Source: Candidatus Omnitrophota bacterium (GTDB lineage: Bacteria; Omnitrophota; Gorgyraeia; Aquiviventales; Aquiviventaceae). From it: a stretch of DNA of 17,614 nucleotides. Below the pieces are notes generated by a model. That model was not told the origin of the DNA. It worked only from the letters and a program-made list of their open reading frames with translations, and ran no database searches. Positions 9,040-16,093 of the stretch are shown piece after piece; within the stretch, counting starts at the first letter, position 1, and the number at the start of each line of letters is the position of its first letter. The position numbers were made by a program, and so were the translations under genes. Location of the stretch: positions 1-17,614 of the forward strand of contig JACQRG010000032.1 of NCBI GenBank assembly GCA_016206565.1. Direction: 5' to 3'.

Positions 9040-10120
9040 AGGCAGCGGCGGGCACCTGCTGCCGGCGCTGCAGGTGGCCAAGGCGCTGGCACGGGCCGGT
9101 GTGGAGGCGCACGTCTGGTACGCGCCGCGGCGGCAAACCGAATGGCTGACCAGCGCGCTGTGCGAAGACGCGCAGGCCGCCCTGGTGCAGATGACCGCCA
9201 CGCCCGCCGCGGCAGGCCAAAGCTGGTTCGGACGCTGGCGGCAGTTCAGCCAGCTCTGGCGCCAGGTGCGCCGGCGCTTCGCCCACGGCAAGCCGGGTGT
9301 GGTCGTCGGTTTCGGCGGCTGGGTGTCGGCGCCCGTCATCCTGGCAGCGCGCTCGCGGCACATCCCCTGCGTGGTGCATGAGCAGAACGTGGTGCCGGGC
9401 CGGGCGAACAAGTGGCTGGCCCGGTGGGTGGACAGCGTGGCGGTGTCGTTTCAGGAGACCCGGCCGTTGTTAAGCGGGGGCCGCGCCGTCGTGACCGGGA
9501 TGCCGATCCGCGAGGCCATCGGCCGCAGCTCCCGCGCGCAGGCCGCGCGGCGCTTCGGCCTGGAGGCCGGGCGGCCCACGGTGGTCGTCGTCGGAGGCAG
9601 CCAGGGCTCGCACCGGCTCAACGCGCTCATGGGCGAGCTCGCCGGGCTGCTCACGCCCGAAGAGCGCGCCCAGTGGCAAGTCCTGCATATCAGCGGCGAA
9701 GCGGATGAAGCCCTGGTGCGGCAGGCGTACGGCGCCCAGGGGCTGCATGCTTGCGTCATCCCGTTTCTGGTCGAGATGGAAGATGCGTACGCGTCGGCCG
9801 ATGTGGTCGTGGCGCGCGCGGGCGCGTCCACGATCGCGGAGCTGGCCCGCTGCGGCCTGCCGGCGCTGCTCGTGCCGTATCCCCATGCCGGAGCGCACCA
9901 GGTGGCCAACGCCCGCGTGCTCGGGCGCGCCGAGGCTGGCGTGGTGGTGGAAGAGTCCGAGGCCAGCCCCTCGCGCCTGCTGGCCGAGCTGCGCCGCCTG
10001 CTCTCGGATGAGCGGCTGCGCGCGCAGATGGGGCGGCGGATGCGCGAGCTTGACGTGCCGGACGCCTCGCAGCGGCTGGCGCGCGCCATCCTGGACGGAG
10101 CCAGACCCCATGGCGCTTAA
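9011..10120 (+). CDS. murG: UDP-GlcNAc:lipid I N-acetylglucosaminyltransferase MurG
   Basis: Peripheral membrane GT28 enzyme on the cytoplasmic face that adds GlcNAc to lipid I to give lipid II. The 369-residue product carries the glycine-rich N-terminal loop as AEGSGGH (His15; canonical form GGTGGH), VVGFGGWVSAPV, HEQN at 123-126, VVVGGSQGSHRLN opening the second Rossmann domain, and RAGASTIAEL with PYPHAGAHQVANA, the donor-sugar site. Start 9011 is preferred because GGAG stands 6 nt before it and MPLEVLLVAEG matches the family N-terminus; ATG 8999 would add four residues. The 3' end overlaps murC by 11 nt. The loop substitutions are mild and function should be kept. Confidence 0.96.
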   Translation: MPLEVLLVAEGSGGHLLPALQVAKALARAGVEAHVWYAPRRQTEWLTSALCEDAQAALVQMTATPAAAGQSWFGRWRQFSQLWRQVRRRFAHGKPGVVVGFGGWVSAPVILAARSRHIPCVVHEQNVVPGRANKWLARWVDSVAVSFQETRPLLSGGRAVVTGMPIREAIGRSSRAQAARRFGLEAGRPTVVVVGGSQGSHRLNALMGELAGLLTPEERAQWQVLHISGEADEALVRQAYGAQGLHACVIPFLVEMEDAYASADVVVARAGASTIAELARCGLPALLVPYPHAGAHQVANARVLGRAEAGVVVEESEASPSRLLAELRRLLSDERLRAQMGRRMRELDVPDASQRLARAILDGARPHGA

Positions 10121-11495
10121 GCCGGGCACGCGCATCCACTTCGTCGGCGTCGCCGGCATCGGCATGAGCGGCCTGGCGCACATCTGCCACGACCGGGGAT
10201 TCGTCATCAGCGGGTGCGACTCCAAGATCGGCGGGCCGGCCAAGGCGCTGGCCAAGCGCGGCGTGCCGATGTTCACCGGCCACCACCCCAACCACCTGGA
10301 CGGCTCGGTGGATTTGGTCGTGCACAGCTCCGCGGTCCATGTCGAAGAGCCGGAGCTGCACCAGGCCAAGGCGCGCGGGATCCGCACCATCAGCCGCGGC
10401 GAGCTGCTGGCCGAGCTGGCCGAGGAGTGCCGCCTGATCGGCGTGGCCGGGGCGCACGGCAAGACGACGACCTCCGGGATGGCCGGCACCCTGTTGTGCC
10501 ACGCAGGCTGGGACCCGACGGTGGTGGTGGGCGGCGTCATGCTCGCGATGGGTACGAACGCGCGCGCGGGGAAAGGCCGGTTCTTCGTCGCGGAGACCGA
10601 TGAATCCGACGGCTCGTTCCTCCACCTGCATCCCGAGGTGGCCATCATCACGAACATTGACCGGGAGCACCTCAACCATTACCGCAGCCTGGAGCGGCTG
10701 GTGGAGGCGTTCCAGCGGTTCGTCCGGCAGATTCGGCCCGGCGGGACGCTGATCAGCTGTTACGACGACCCGAGGATCCGCCGCGTGCTGGCCCACCCCC
10801 ACGAGCTGACGTACGGGTTCGACCCGGCGGCGGACATCACCGCGCAGCGCATCAGCCCGCCGGATGGCGCCGGCGTCCGCTTCCGCGCGTCGTACCGCGG
10901 CCGGTCACTGGGGGCGTTTCGCCTGCAGGTGCCAGGACGGCACAACATCTCGAACGCGCTGGGCGTCATCGGCCTGGGGCTCATACTCGACCTGCCGCTG
11001 AACACGATCCGGGAAGCCTTAGCCGAGTTTGGCGGCACGCAGCGCCGGTTCCAGGTCCTGCGGCTGCCGGGAGACATCAATTTCATTGAAGACTACGCGC
11101 ACCACCCCTCGGAGATCGAGGCCACGCTGGCCGCGGACTCAACCCGCAGCCGGCACCGCCTGGTGATCTTTCAGCCGCACCGGTTCAGCCGGACCCAGTC
11201 GCTGGAGCAGGAGTTCAGCGGCTGCTTCGACCGGGCCGACGGCGTCATCGTGACGGACATCTACGCGGCGTTCGAGCAGCCGATCCCCGGCGTGACCGGC
11301 GAGCGGCTCGCACGCCTCATCCGCGCGCACGGGCACCCGCACGTGCGGTACGTGCCCAAGCCCGAGCTGGCGCGCTACGTGCAGCGCGTCGCCAAGGCGG
11401 GCGACACCATCTTCTTCCTCGGCGCCGGGGACATCGGGGAGCTCTGCCACGGGGTGGCCAGGCAGCTGGATGCTACGCAACGAGCCGCTGAGTAA
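10110..11495 (+). CDS. murC: UDP-N-acetylmuramate:L-alanine ligase MurC
   Basis: First Mur ligase, attaching L-Ala to UDP-MurNAc in the cytoplasm; 461 residues, normal length. Signatures: HFVGVAGIGMSGLA at the N-terminus, P-loop GAHGKTTTSG with Lys118, ETDESDGSFL, TNIDREHLNHY, GRHNISNALG, FGGTQRRFQ (usually GVxRRFE-like), DYAHHPSEI and FQPHRFSRT. The ATG at 10110 lies within the end of murG; GGAG at 10097-10100 stands 9 nt upstream as a possible Shine-Dalgarno. The frame is open back to 9705, but that is the alternate frame of murG and not family-like. The 3' end overlaps murB by 26 nt. MurC directly followed by MurB is common in dcw clusters. Confidence 0.97.
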   Translation: MALKPGTRIHFVGVAGIGMSGLAHICHDRGFVISGCDSKIGGPAKALAKRGVPMFTGHHPNHLDGSVDLVVHSSAVHVEEPELHQAKARGIRTISRGELLAELAEECRLIGVAGAHGKTTTSGMAGTLLCHAGWDPTVVVGGVMLAMGTNARAGKGRFFVAETDESDGSFLHLHPEVAIITNIDREHLNHYRSLERLVEAFQRFVRQIRPGGTLISCYDDPRIRRVLAHPHELTYGFDPAADITAQRISPPDGAGVRFRASYRGRSLGAFRLQVPGRHNISNALGVIGLGLILDLPLNTIREALAEFGGTQRRFQVLRLPGDINFIEDYAHHPSEIEATLAADSTRSRHRLVIFQPHRFSRTQSLEQEFSGCFDRADGVIVTDIYAAFEQPIPGVTGERLARLIRAHGHPHVRYVPKPELARYVQRVAKAGDTIFFLGAGDIGELCHGVARQLDATQRAAE

Positions 11496-12342
11496 GCACA
11501 CGAGCTTCCGCATCGGGGGCCCGGCGGAGTGGTTCGCCGAGCCATCCTCGCTCGAGGAGCTCGTGAGCCTGCTGCGCGACGCCTTCAAGGCCGGCCTGCC
11601 GGCCTGGGTGCTCAGCGGCGGGACGAACACCTTAGCCTCGGACCGCGGCGTGCGCGGGCTGGTCATCCACCTGGGCCGCGGATTCCGCTTGCTGCAGGAG
11701 CTGGGCCGTCCGGAGGAGCCGCTGGTGCGCGTGCGCTGCGGGGCGGCCCTGCAGACCCAGCGGCTGGTGTTCCTGGGGGCCAAGCACGGCTGGGGTGCCT
11801 TGGAGCGGCTCGCCGGCCTGCCCGGGCAAGTCGGCGGGGCGGTGGCGATGAACGCGCAGGACATCGGCGCCTTCGTGCAGCAGCTGACCCTGGTGCGCTT
11901 CGACGGGGCCGTGCGGCAGCTGAGCCGCAGCCAGATGCGCTTTGGCTACCGCGATGCGGCCATGGAGCCGGGTGTCATCGCGGACGTGGAGCTGGCGTTT
12001 CCGCGCGTGGCTCCGGCCGAGGCCGAGGCGAGCATCCGCCGCTGCTTGCAGCGGCGCAACGACACGCAGGAGATCCGGCTGCCCTCCGCGGGGTGCGCCT
12101 TCCGCAACCCGCCGGGGGTCGTGGGTGCTGGCTGGCTCATTGACCAGGCCGGCCTGAAGGGTGCGCGCATCGGCGACGCGCTGGTGTCGCACCGCCACGC
12201 CAACTTCATCGTCAACCTCGGCTACGCCAGCTCGGACCACGTGCTCGCCCTCATGGAGCTGATCCAGCGGCGCGTGCGCGCGGTCCACGGCGTGACGCTC
12301 GAGCCCGAGCTGCGCGTCATGGGGCAGCCATGGTCCCGCTGA
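11470..12342 (+). CDS. murB: UDP-N-acetylenolpyruvoylglucosamine reductase MurB
   Basis: FAD- and NADPH-dependent cytoplasmic enzyme that reduces UDP-GlcNAc-enolpyruvate to UDP-MurNAc, the substrate of MurC. At 290 residues it is of the shorter type II kind. Seen: KHTSFRIGG at the N-terminus, the FAD-binding SGGTNTLASD (usually GGGSN), LPGQVGGAVAMNA, FGYRD, the catalytic-loop motif AGCAFRNP, and LEPELR with the C-terminal catalytic Glu. In the loop motif the residue that is Ser in E. coli (proton donor) is Cys209 here. The start is the ATG at 11470, deep in the end of murC, with no strong Shine-Dalgarno, so coupled translation is likely. The 3' end overlaps ddl by 13 nt. Confidence 0.95.
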   Translation: MLRNEPLSKHTSFRIGGPAEWFAEPSSLEELVSLLRDAFKAGLPAWVLSGGTNTLASDRGVRGLVIHLGRGFRLLQELGRPEEPLVRVRCGAALQTQRLVFLGAKHGWGALERLAGLPGQVGGAVAMNAQDIGAFVQQLTLVRFDGAVRQLSRSQMRFGYRDAAMEPGVIADVELAFPRVAPAEAEASIRRCLQRRNDTQEIRLPSAGCAFRNPPGVVGAGWLIDQAGLKGARIGDALVSHRHANFIVNLGYASSDHVLALMELIQRRVRAVHGVTLEPELRVMGQPWSR

Positions 12343-13298
12343 GGGTCGCCGTCCTGATGGGCGGGCCCTCGGGCGAGCATGACGTGTCGCTGCGCAGCGG
12401 CCGGGGCATCGCCGAGGCGCTGGCGCGCCGGGGCATGCGGGTGAGCCCCGTGGTGGTGCCCCAGAGCCTGACGCCTGCGCAGGCGTGCGAGTTCGTGCGG
12501 GAGTCGCTCGCACCGCCGGTGCTCGATGCGGTCTTCATCGCGCTGCACGGCGCGTTCGGGGAGGACGGCACGGTCCAGCAGGTCTGCGAGGACCTGCGCG
12601 TGGCCTACACCGGCTCCGGGCCGGCCGCCAGCCGCCTGGGGATGGACAAGGTCGCGTCGAGGCAAGCGTTTGCGGCGGCAGGGCTGGCCATCCCGACGGG
12701 CTGGGTCGTCAATCCGGGCGCGGCCGCCGGAGCGTCGCCGGCGGACCTGACGTTTCCCATCGTCGTGAAGCCGGCGTCGCAAGGCTCGAGCCTGGGTATT
12801 TCGATCGTCCACGACGCGGCGCAGCTGGCGGCCGCGGTGGAAGTCGCGGGCCAGTACGACGCCCGCGTGCTGCTGGAGGCCTTCGTGCGCGGCCGCGAGC
12901 TGACGGTCGGCGTGCTGGGCGACGAGGCCCTGCCGGTCATCGAGATCCGCCCGCACCGCGGCTTCTTCGACTACGCCGCCAAGTACACCAGCGGGCTGAC
13001 CGACTACCTAGCACCCGCCCCTCTGCCGACGCATGTCGCACGGATCGTGCAGGCCGCCGGACTGAGGGCGCATCAAGCACTTGGCTGCCGGCACCTCTCC
13101 CGCGCGGACTTCATCTTGAGCGACGAGGGACGGCCCATGCTGCTGGAGGTCAACACGGTGCCGGGCTTTACCCCCACCAGCCTCCTCCCTAAGGCCGCGG
13201 CGTGCGTGGGCATTTCATATGACGCGTTGTGCGAGCAGGTTGTGATCCTGGCGGCCCACGACGCGCCGCAGGCCGCCCGGACTGTCTCGCATGGCTAG
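12330..13298 (+). CDS. ddl: D-alanine:D-alanine ligase Ddl
   Basis: ATP-grasp enzyme making the D-Ala-D-Ala dipeptide used by MurF. The 322-residue product matches the family throughout: MGGPSGEHDVSL at the N-terminus (family pattern GGxSxEHxVS), ALHGAFGEDGTVQ, YTGSGPAASRLGMDK, VVKPASQGSSLGI for ATP binding, the FFDYAAKYTSG loop, and LEVNTVPGFTPTSL with metal-ligand Asn275. The ATG at 12330 overlaps the end of murB; the TAG overlaps ftsQ by 8 nt. Its place between murB and ftsQ is that of ddlB in many bacteria. It has the usual D-Ala-D-Ala residues, and nothing suggests a D-Lac or D-Ser variant. Confidence 0.96.
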   Translation: MVPLRVAVLMGGPSGEHDVSLRSGRGIAEALARRGMRVSPVVVPQSLTPAQACEFVRESLAPPVLDAVFIALHGAFGEDGTVQQVCEDLRVAYTGSGPAASRLGMDKVASRQAFAAAGLAIPTGWVVNPGAAAGASPADLTFPIVVKPASQGSSLGISIVHDAAQLAAAVEVAGQYDARVLLEAFVRGRELTVGVLGDEALPVIEIRPHRGFFDYAAKYTSGLTDYLAPAPLPTHVARIVQAAGLRAHQALGCRHLSRADFILSDEGRPMLLEVNTVPGFTPTSLLPKAAACVGISYDALCEQVVILAAHDAPQAARTVSHG

Positions 13299-14118
13299 GC
13301 GTTTCCGCCGGGCGGGCGGCGGGCAGAGCCGCCGCCGGATCGGGCTCATCCCGGGACTGGCGCGCGCGCTCGGCGCCTTGGCGCGCGCCGCCTGGCGCTC
13401 GCGGCAATTGGTGGCCGCCGGCCTGGTCCTCGCCTCAGCGCTGACCGGGATGTGGGCCTTCGCGGCGCGCACCGAGCTGTTCCGGGTCACCGAGGTGCAG
13501 GTGGTGCCGGCCGGCGCGGTGCAGGTCTCGGATACGCTCATCGGCCGCAACATCTGGGATGTGAACCTCCAGGCCCTGGCCGGGGAGCTCAAGGCCAAGC
13601 ATCCGCGCCTGAAGGACGTGCGCGTCATCCGCCGGCTGCCCAACGTGCTGCGCATCGAGGCGGTGGAGCGCCTGCCGGTCGCGCAGCTGCAGCTGCGCCG
13701 CGCCTCGGCCTGGTATCCGGTGGACCGCGACGGCTTCATCATTGCGCAGCCAACCGAGCAGCCGCGCCAGCGCCTGACGCGGTTCCTCGGCGTGCACCAG
13801 GACTCGCCGGCGCCCAGCGCGGGCAAGCGGCATGCCGGAGAGCGCCTGGCGCTGGCGATGCGCGTGATGGCCGCGGTGCGCCGCGCGCGCGAGCTGCCGC
13901 CGGGGCGGGTGCAGGGCATTGACGTCAGCCAGCCCGAGCAGCTTCGCCTGGTGCTCGACGATGAGACCGAAGTGCGCTGCGGCGATGAAACGCGGCTCGC
14001 GGAACAGCTCGCGCGCCTGCGGGGCGTCCTGAACGCGCTGCAGCGCCGCCGGCAGCTGGCCATGCGCTACATTGACGTGCGCTTCGATCAGCCCGTGGTG
14101 GCCCCGCAGCCCTCCTGA
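13291..14118 (+). CDS. ftsQ: Cell division protein FtsQ (DivIB-like)
   Basis: Bitopic divisome protein that binds FtsL/FtsB through its extracytoplasmic part. The 275-residue product has a very basic Arg/Gly-rich cytoplasmic tail (1-38), one membrane helix (about 39-59), a POTRA domain (about 64-133: LFRVTEVQVV, IGRNIWDVNL, RRLPNVLRIEAVERLPVAQL) and a FtsQ beta domain ending in YIDVRFDQPVV. The WDVNL and ERLPVA elements are typical of the POTRA domain in this family. The start at ATG 13291 lies inside the ddl end; there is no visible Shine-Dalgarno. The stop shares a base with the ftsA start (TGATG). Position between ddl and ftsA makes the call firm despite weak sequence conservation. Confidence 0.92.
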   Translation: MARRFRRAGGGQSRRRIGLIPGLARALGALARAAWRSRQLVAAGLVLASALTGMWAFAARTELFRVTEVQVVPAGAVQVSDTLIGRNIWDVNLQALAGELKAKHPRLKDVRVIRRLPNVLRIEAVERLPVAQLQLRRASAWYPVDRDGFIIAQPTEQPRQRLTRFLGVHQDSPAPSAGKRHAGERLALAMRVMAAVRRARELPPGRVQGIDVSQPEQLRLVLDDETEVRCGDETRLAEQLARLRGVLNALQRRRQLAMRYIDVRFDQPVVAPQPS

Positions 14119-15254
14119 TGCCCGCCGCTCCCCTCGTGGCGCTTGACCTCGGCTCCACCAAGGTGGCGTGCGCCGTCGGCCGCCTGGGCGACGAGGGTGG
14201 GGAGCTGGAAGTGCTGGGCACCGGCATCGTCGCCTATTCGCGCCCGTCCGACGCCTGGCTCGGCGACCCGCTGACTGCGGCGGCGATGATCGAGCAGGCC
14301 CTGGAAGCGACCGGCGTGTCCGCCGAGTGGCACCGGGCCTGGGTCACCTTCCATCATCCGGCGCTGGCCACGGACCAGGTCCAGACCTCCATTGATCTGG
14401 CCGATGAGCCGATCGTCATCCGCGCGCACGACCTGGAGCGGCTCAAGGCCCGGGCGCTGGACTTAGCCCTTGGCGTGGACCGGGAGCCGCTCGTCATGGA
14501 GCGGCTCGCCTGCGCCGGCAACGGCTTCGAGGCGCTGCAGGACCCGCAGGGACTCTCCGCCACGCGCCTGGTCGGCACGTTCCACCTGGTGACGATGCCC
14601 ATGGCGGTGCGGCGCGCCATCGTGCAGGCTGTGGAATCCGCCGGGCTGGAAATCGCGCAGCTGAGCTTGGGCCTTTCGGCGATGATGGCCTCGGTCGGCG
14701 CGCAGCGGGAGCGCCACCAGCGGGTGCTGTTCATCGAGCTGGGCGGCATGAGCAGCGACCTGGGCCTGTTCGTGGACGGCCGGCTGCACGCGCTGCGCAC
14801 GCTGCGCTGGGGCGGGGTGGAGCTGGCGACCGCCGTGGCCAAAGCCTGCCAGCTGACGATGGAGCAGGCGGTCACAGTCAGCCTGGAAGGGTTGGCCAGC
14901 CGCCGCGCGCCGGTGCGCGAGCTGCTCGAGCACCGGCTAGGCGACGTGGCCCAGGCCGCGCAGGCGCTGCTCGCGCACGCGCCGCGCCCGGACCAAGCGC
15001 TCATCGGCGGCCGCATGGCCTTGCTGGACGGCGTGGTGGAATGGCTCGAGCAGGCCACACAGCTGCCCATCGCCCTGGCCCGTCATCCCCGCACCCAGCA
15101 GGTGAGCGACCTCGGCCGCCAGATGGCGCTCTGCCCCGCGCTCGGGCTGCTGGCGATGGCCGCCGAGCGCGAGGGTGCTTGGCGACGGCGCGCACCGCGG
15201 CCGGTCGGAAGGCTGCTTGAGCGCACCCGCGAACTGCTCACCGAGTATTTCTAG
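14118..15254 (+). CDS. ftsA: Cell division protein FtsA, divergent and short actin-like protein
   Basis: Actin-family protein that normally tethers FtsZ filaments to the membrane. The 378-residue product (E. coli has 420) shows phosphate-1 motif ALDLGSTKVACAVG with Asp10, a 1C-type domain (WVTFHHPAL), a phosphate-2 region FIELGGMSSDLG where the usual leading Asp is Glu207 (Asp214 kept), and the adenosine motif LIGGRMALLDG. Residues 364-378 (GRLLERTRELLTEYF) form a likely C-terminal amphipathic membrane-targeting helix, as in true FtsA. The ATG overlaps the ftsQ stop. No ftsZ follows: after the TAG comes a 56-bp gap with a promoter and then yggS. The identity rests on position, actin motifs and the C-terminal helix; the sequence itself is well diverged. 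Confidence 0.9.
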   Translation: MPAAPLVALDLGSTKVACAVGRLGDEGGELEVLGTGIVAYSRPSDAWLGDPLTAAAMIEQALEATGVSAEWHRAWVTFHHPALATDQVQTSIDLADEPIVIRAHDLERLKARALDLALGVDREPLVMERLACAGNGFEALQDPQGLSATRLVGTFHLVTMPMAVRRAIVQAVESAGLEIAQLSLGLSAMMASVGAQRERHQRVLFIELGGMSSDLGLFVDGRLHALRTLRWGGVELATAVAKACQLTMEQAVTVSLEGLASRRAPVRELLEHRLGDVAQAAQALLAHAPRPDQALIGGRMALLDGVVEWLEQATQLPIALARHPRTQQVSDLGRQMALCPALGLLAMAAEREGAWRRRAPRPVGRLLERTRELLTEYF

Positions 15255-15266
15255 GCCCTCCCGTCG

Positions 15267-15296
15267 TTGACCGCGCTGGAAGGGCTGTGCTACAGT
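15267..15296 (+). promoter_or_regulatory. Candidate sigma70-type promoter for yggS-proC-yggT(-ileS)
   Basis: TTGACC at 15267-15272 (5 of 6 matches to the -35) and TACAGT at 15291-15296 (4 of 6 matches to the -10) are 18 nt apart, with TGC directly before the -10 as an extended element. The predicted start of transcription is near 15303-15304, only about 7 nt before the yggS ATG at 15311. It fills most of the 56-bp ftsA-yggS gap. I see no terminator hairpin for ftsA in that gap. Confidence 0.65.
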
Positions 15297-15310
15297 AGCC
15301 GCCAGCGCCG

Positions 15311-16093
15311 ATGGACTCCCGCCTCGCCGACTCGCTTGCGCAGGTGCGCGCGCGCATCGCGGCGGCGGCTCGCCGCGCCGGCCGCGACCCTTGCGCGATC
15401 ACCCTGGTCGCCGTCACGAAGGGCCTGCCCGCCGAGGCCATCCGGGAGGCGCTGGCTCTGGGCCTGACGGACGTCGGGGAGAACCGGGTTCAGGAGGCCC
15501 GTCAAAAGCAAATCGCTCTAGGCTCAAGGCTGAAGGCTGCAGGGTTTGGCCTAGAGCCTGGAGCCTCGAGCCTAGAGCCATCAGTACGGTGGCATCTGAT
15601 TGGACACCTGCAGCGGAATAAAGCGCGAGAAGCCGTCGAACGATTCGCCATGATCCATTCCGTTGATTCGCCGTCGTTAATCGATGCGCTGGAGCGGGCC
15701 GCTGCGGGCAAGCGCCCAGAACCCCCAGCCCAGAGCCCGGAGCCTCGTACGATCTTTCTGCAAGTCAATGTATCGGGAGAGGACAGCAAATCCGGCTGCC
15801 GGCCGGATGAGCTGCGCACACTGGCCGCGCAGGTGCAGCGGTGCGCGCACCTGCGGCTCGGCGGGCTGATGACGATGGCCCCGTTCTCAGAGGATCCACA
15901 GGCGGCGCGGCCCTGGTTCGACCGCTTGCGGCGGCTGCGGGATGAGCTGGCCGTCGAGCTCGGGCGTCCGGTGGAGACGTTGCGGTTGTCCATGGGCATG
16001 TCGCAGGATTTTGAAGTCGCCATCGAAGAGGGGGCGGACCTGGTGCGCATCGGCACGGCGATTTTCGGGATGAGGGCTGCGGTCCATGGCTGA
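15311..16093 (+). CDS. yggS: YggS/YlmE-family PLP-binding protein (PLP homeostasis) with repeat-derived insertions
   Basis: Single-domain alanine-racemase-fold protein that holds pyridoxal phosphate and keeps free B6 vitamers and amino-acid pools balanced; cytoplasmic. Motifs: LVAVTKG with PLP lysine Lys37, GENRVQEA, WHLIGHLQRNK, IHSVDS, FLQVNVSGEDSKSG, LGGLMTMAP, LSMGMSQDFEVAI and VRIGTAIFG. At 260 residues it exceeds the usual 225-235. The excess sits mainly at residues 70-90, encoded by a 7-bp repeat array, with a shorter insertion at 136-145 encoded by a second block of the same repeat. Codons around these blocks end in A or T far more often than in neighbouring genes. The ATG at 15311 follows the promoter so closely that the mRNA would be almost leaderless. 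It overlaps proC by 8 nt. Confidence 0.95.
   Translation: MDSRLADSLAQVRARIAAAARRAGRDPCAITLVAVTKGLPAEAIREALALGLTDVGENRVQEARQKQIALGSRLKAAGFGLEPGASSLEPSVRWHLIGHLQRNKAREAVERFAMIHSVDSPSLIDALERAAAGKRPEPPAQSPEPRTIFLQVNVSGEDSKSGCRPDELRTLAAQVQRCAHLRLGGLMTMAPFSEDPQAARPWFDRLRRLRDELAVELGRPVETLRLSMGMSQDFEVAIEEGADLVRIGTAIFGMRAAVHG
15515..15579 (+). repeat. Inverted array of nine 7-bp repeats inside yggS
   Basis: From 15517 to 15579 the sequence runs in steps of seven bases. The left half follows GGCTSNA (for example GGCTCAA, GGCTGAA). The right half is the reverse complement (for example TGGAGCC, TCGAGCC). The outer arms, 15515-15525 and 15568-15578, are a perfect 11-bp inverted repeat, GCTCTAGGCTC against GAGCCTAGAGC, and pairing continues inward with gaps as AGGCT blocks. 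Nine heptamers are 63 nt, so the array adds 21 codons (yggS residues 70-90) without a frameshift. The expected form is a long imperfect hairpin in DNA or RNA. Confidence 0.85.
15717..15744 (+). repeat. Second block of the same 7-bp repeat in yggS (four units)
   Basis: Four consecutive heptamers, CAGAACC, CCCAGCC, CAGAGCC and CGGAGCC, match the right-half consensus of the array at 15517-15579 (NNRAGCC). All four are in one orientation, with no dyad. They encode a Pro/Glu-rich loop, PEPPAQSPEP, just before the FLQVNV strand, where YggS relatives have a short variable loop. Confidence 0.65.

Noticed and set aside
8170..9411. Long open frame on the - strand (413 codons), with others such as 731-1954 and 9470-10675
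   Set aside because: They lie opposite well-identified genes, show no family motifs, and are rich in Arg, His, Gln and Ala as expected for antisense frames of GC-rich coding DNA.
15255..15266. Terminator after ftsA
   Set aside because: No stem-loop with a T-run is present in the 12 bases before the promoter, nor overlapping the end of ftsA.
15285..15295. CTGT-N3-ACAG palindrome over the yggS -10 as a LexA-type operator
   Set aside because: The spacing is 3 nt where the E. coli LexA site has 8, and most bases belong to the promoter element itself.
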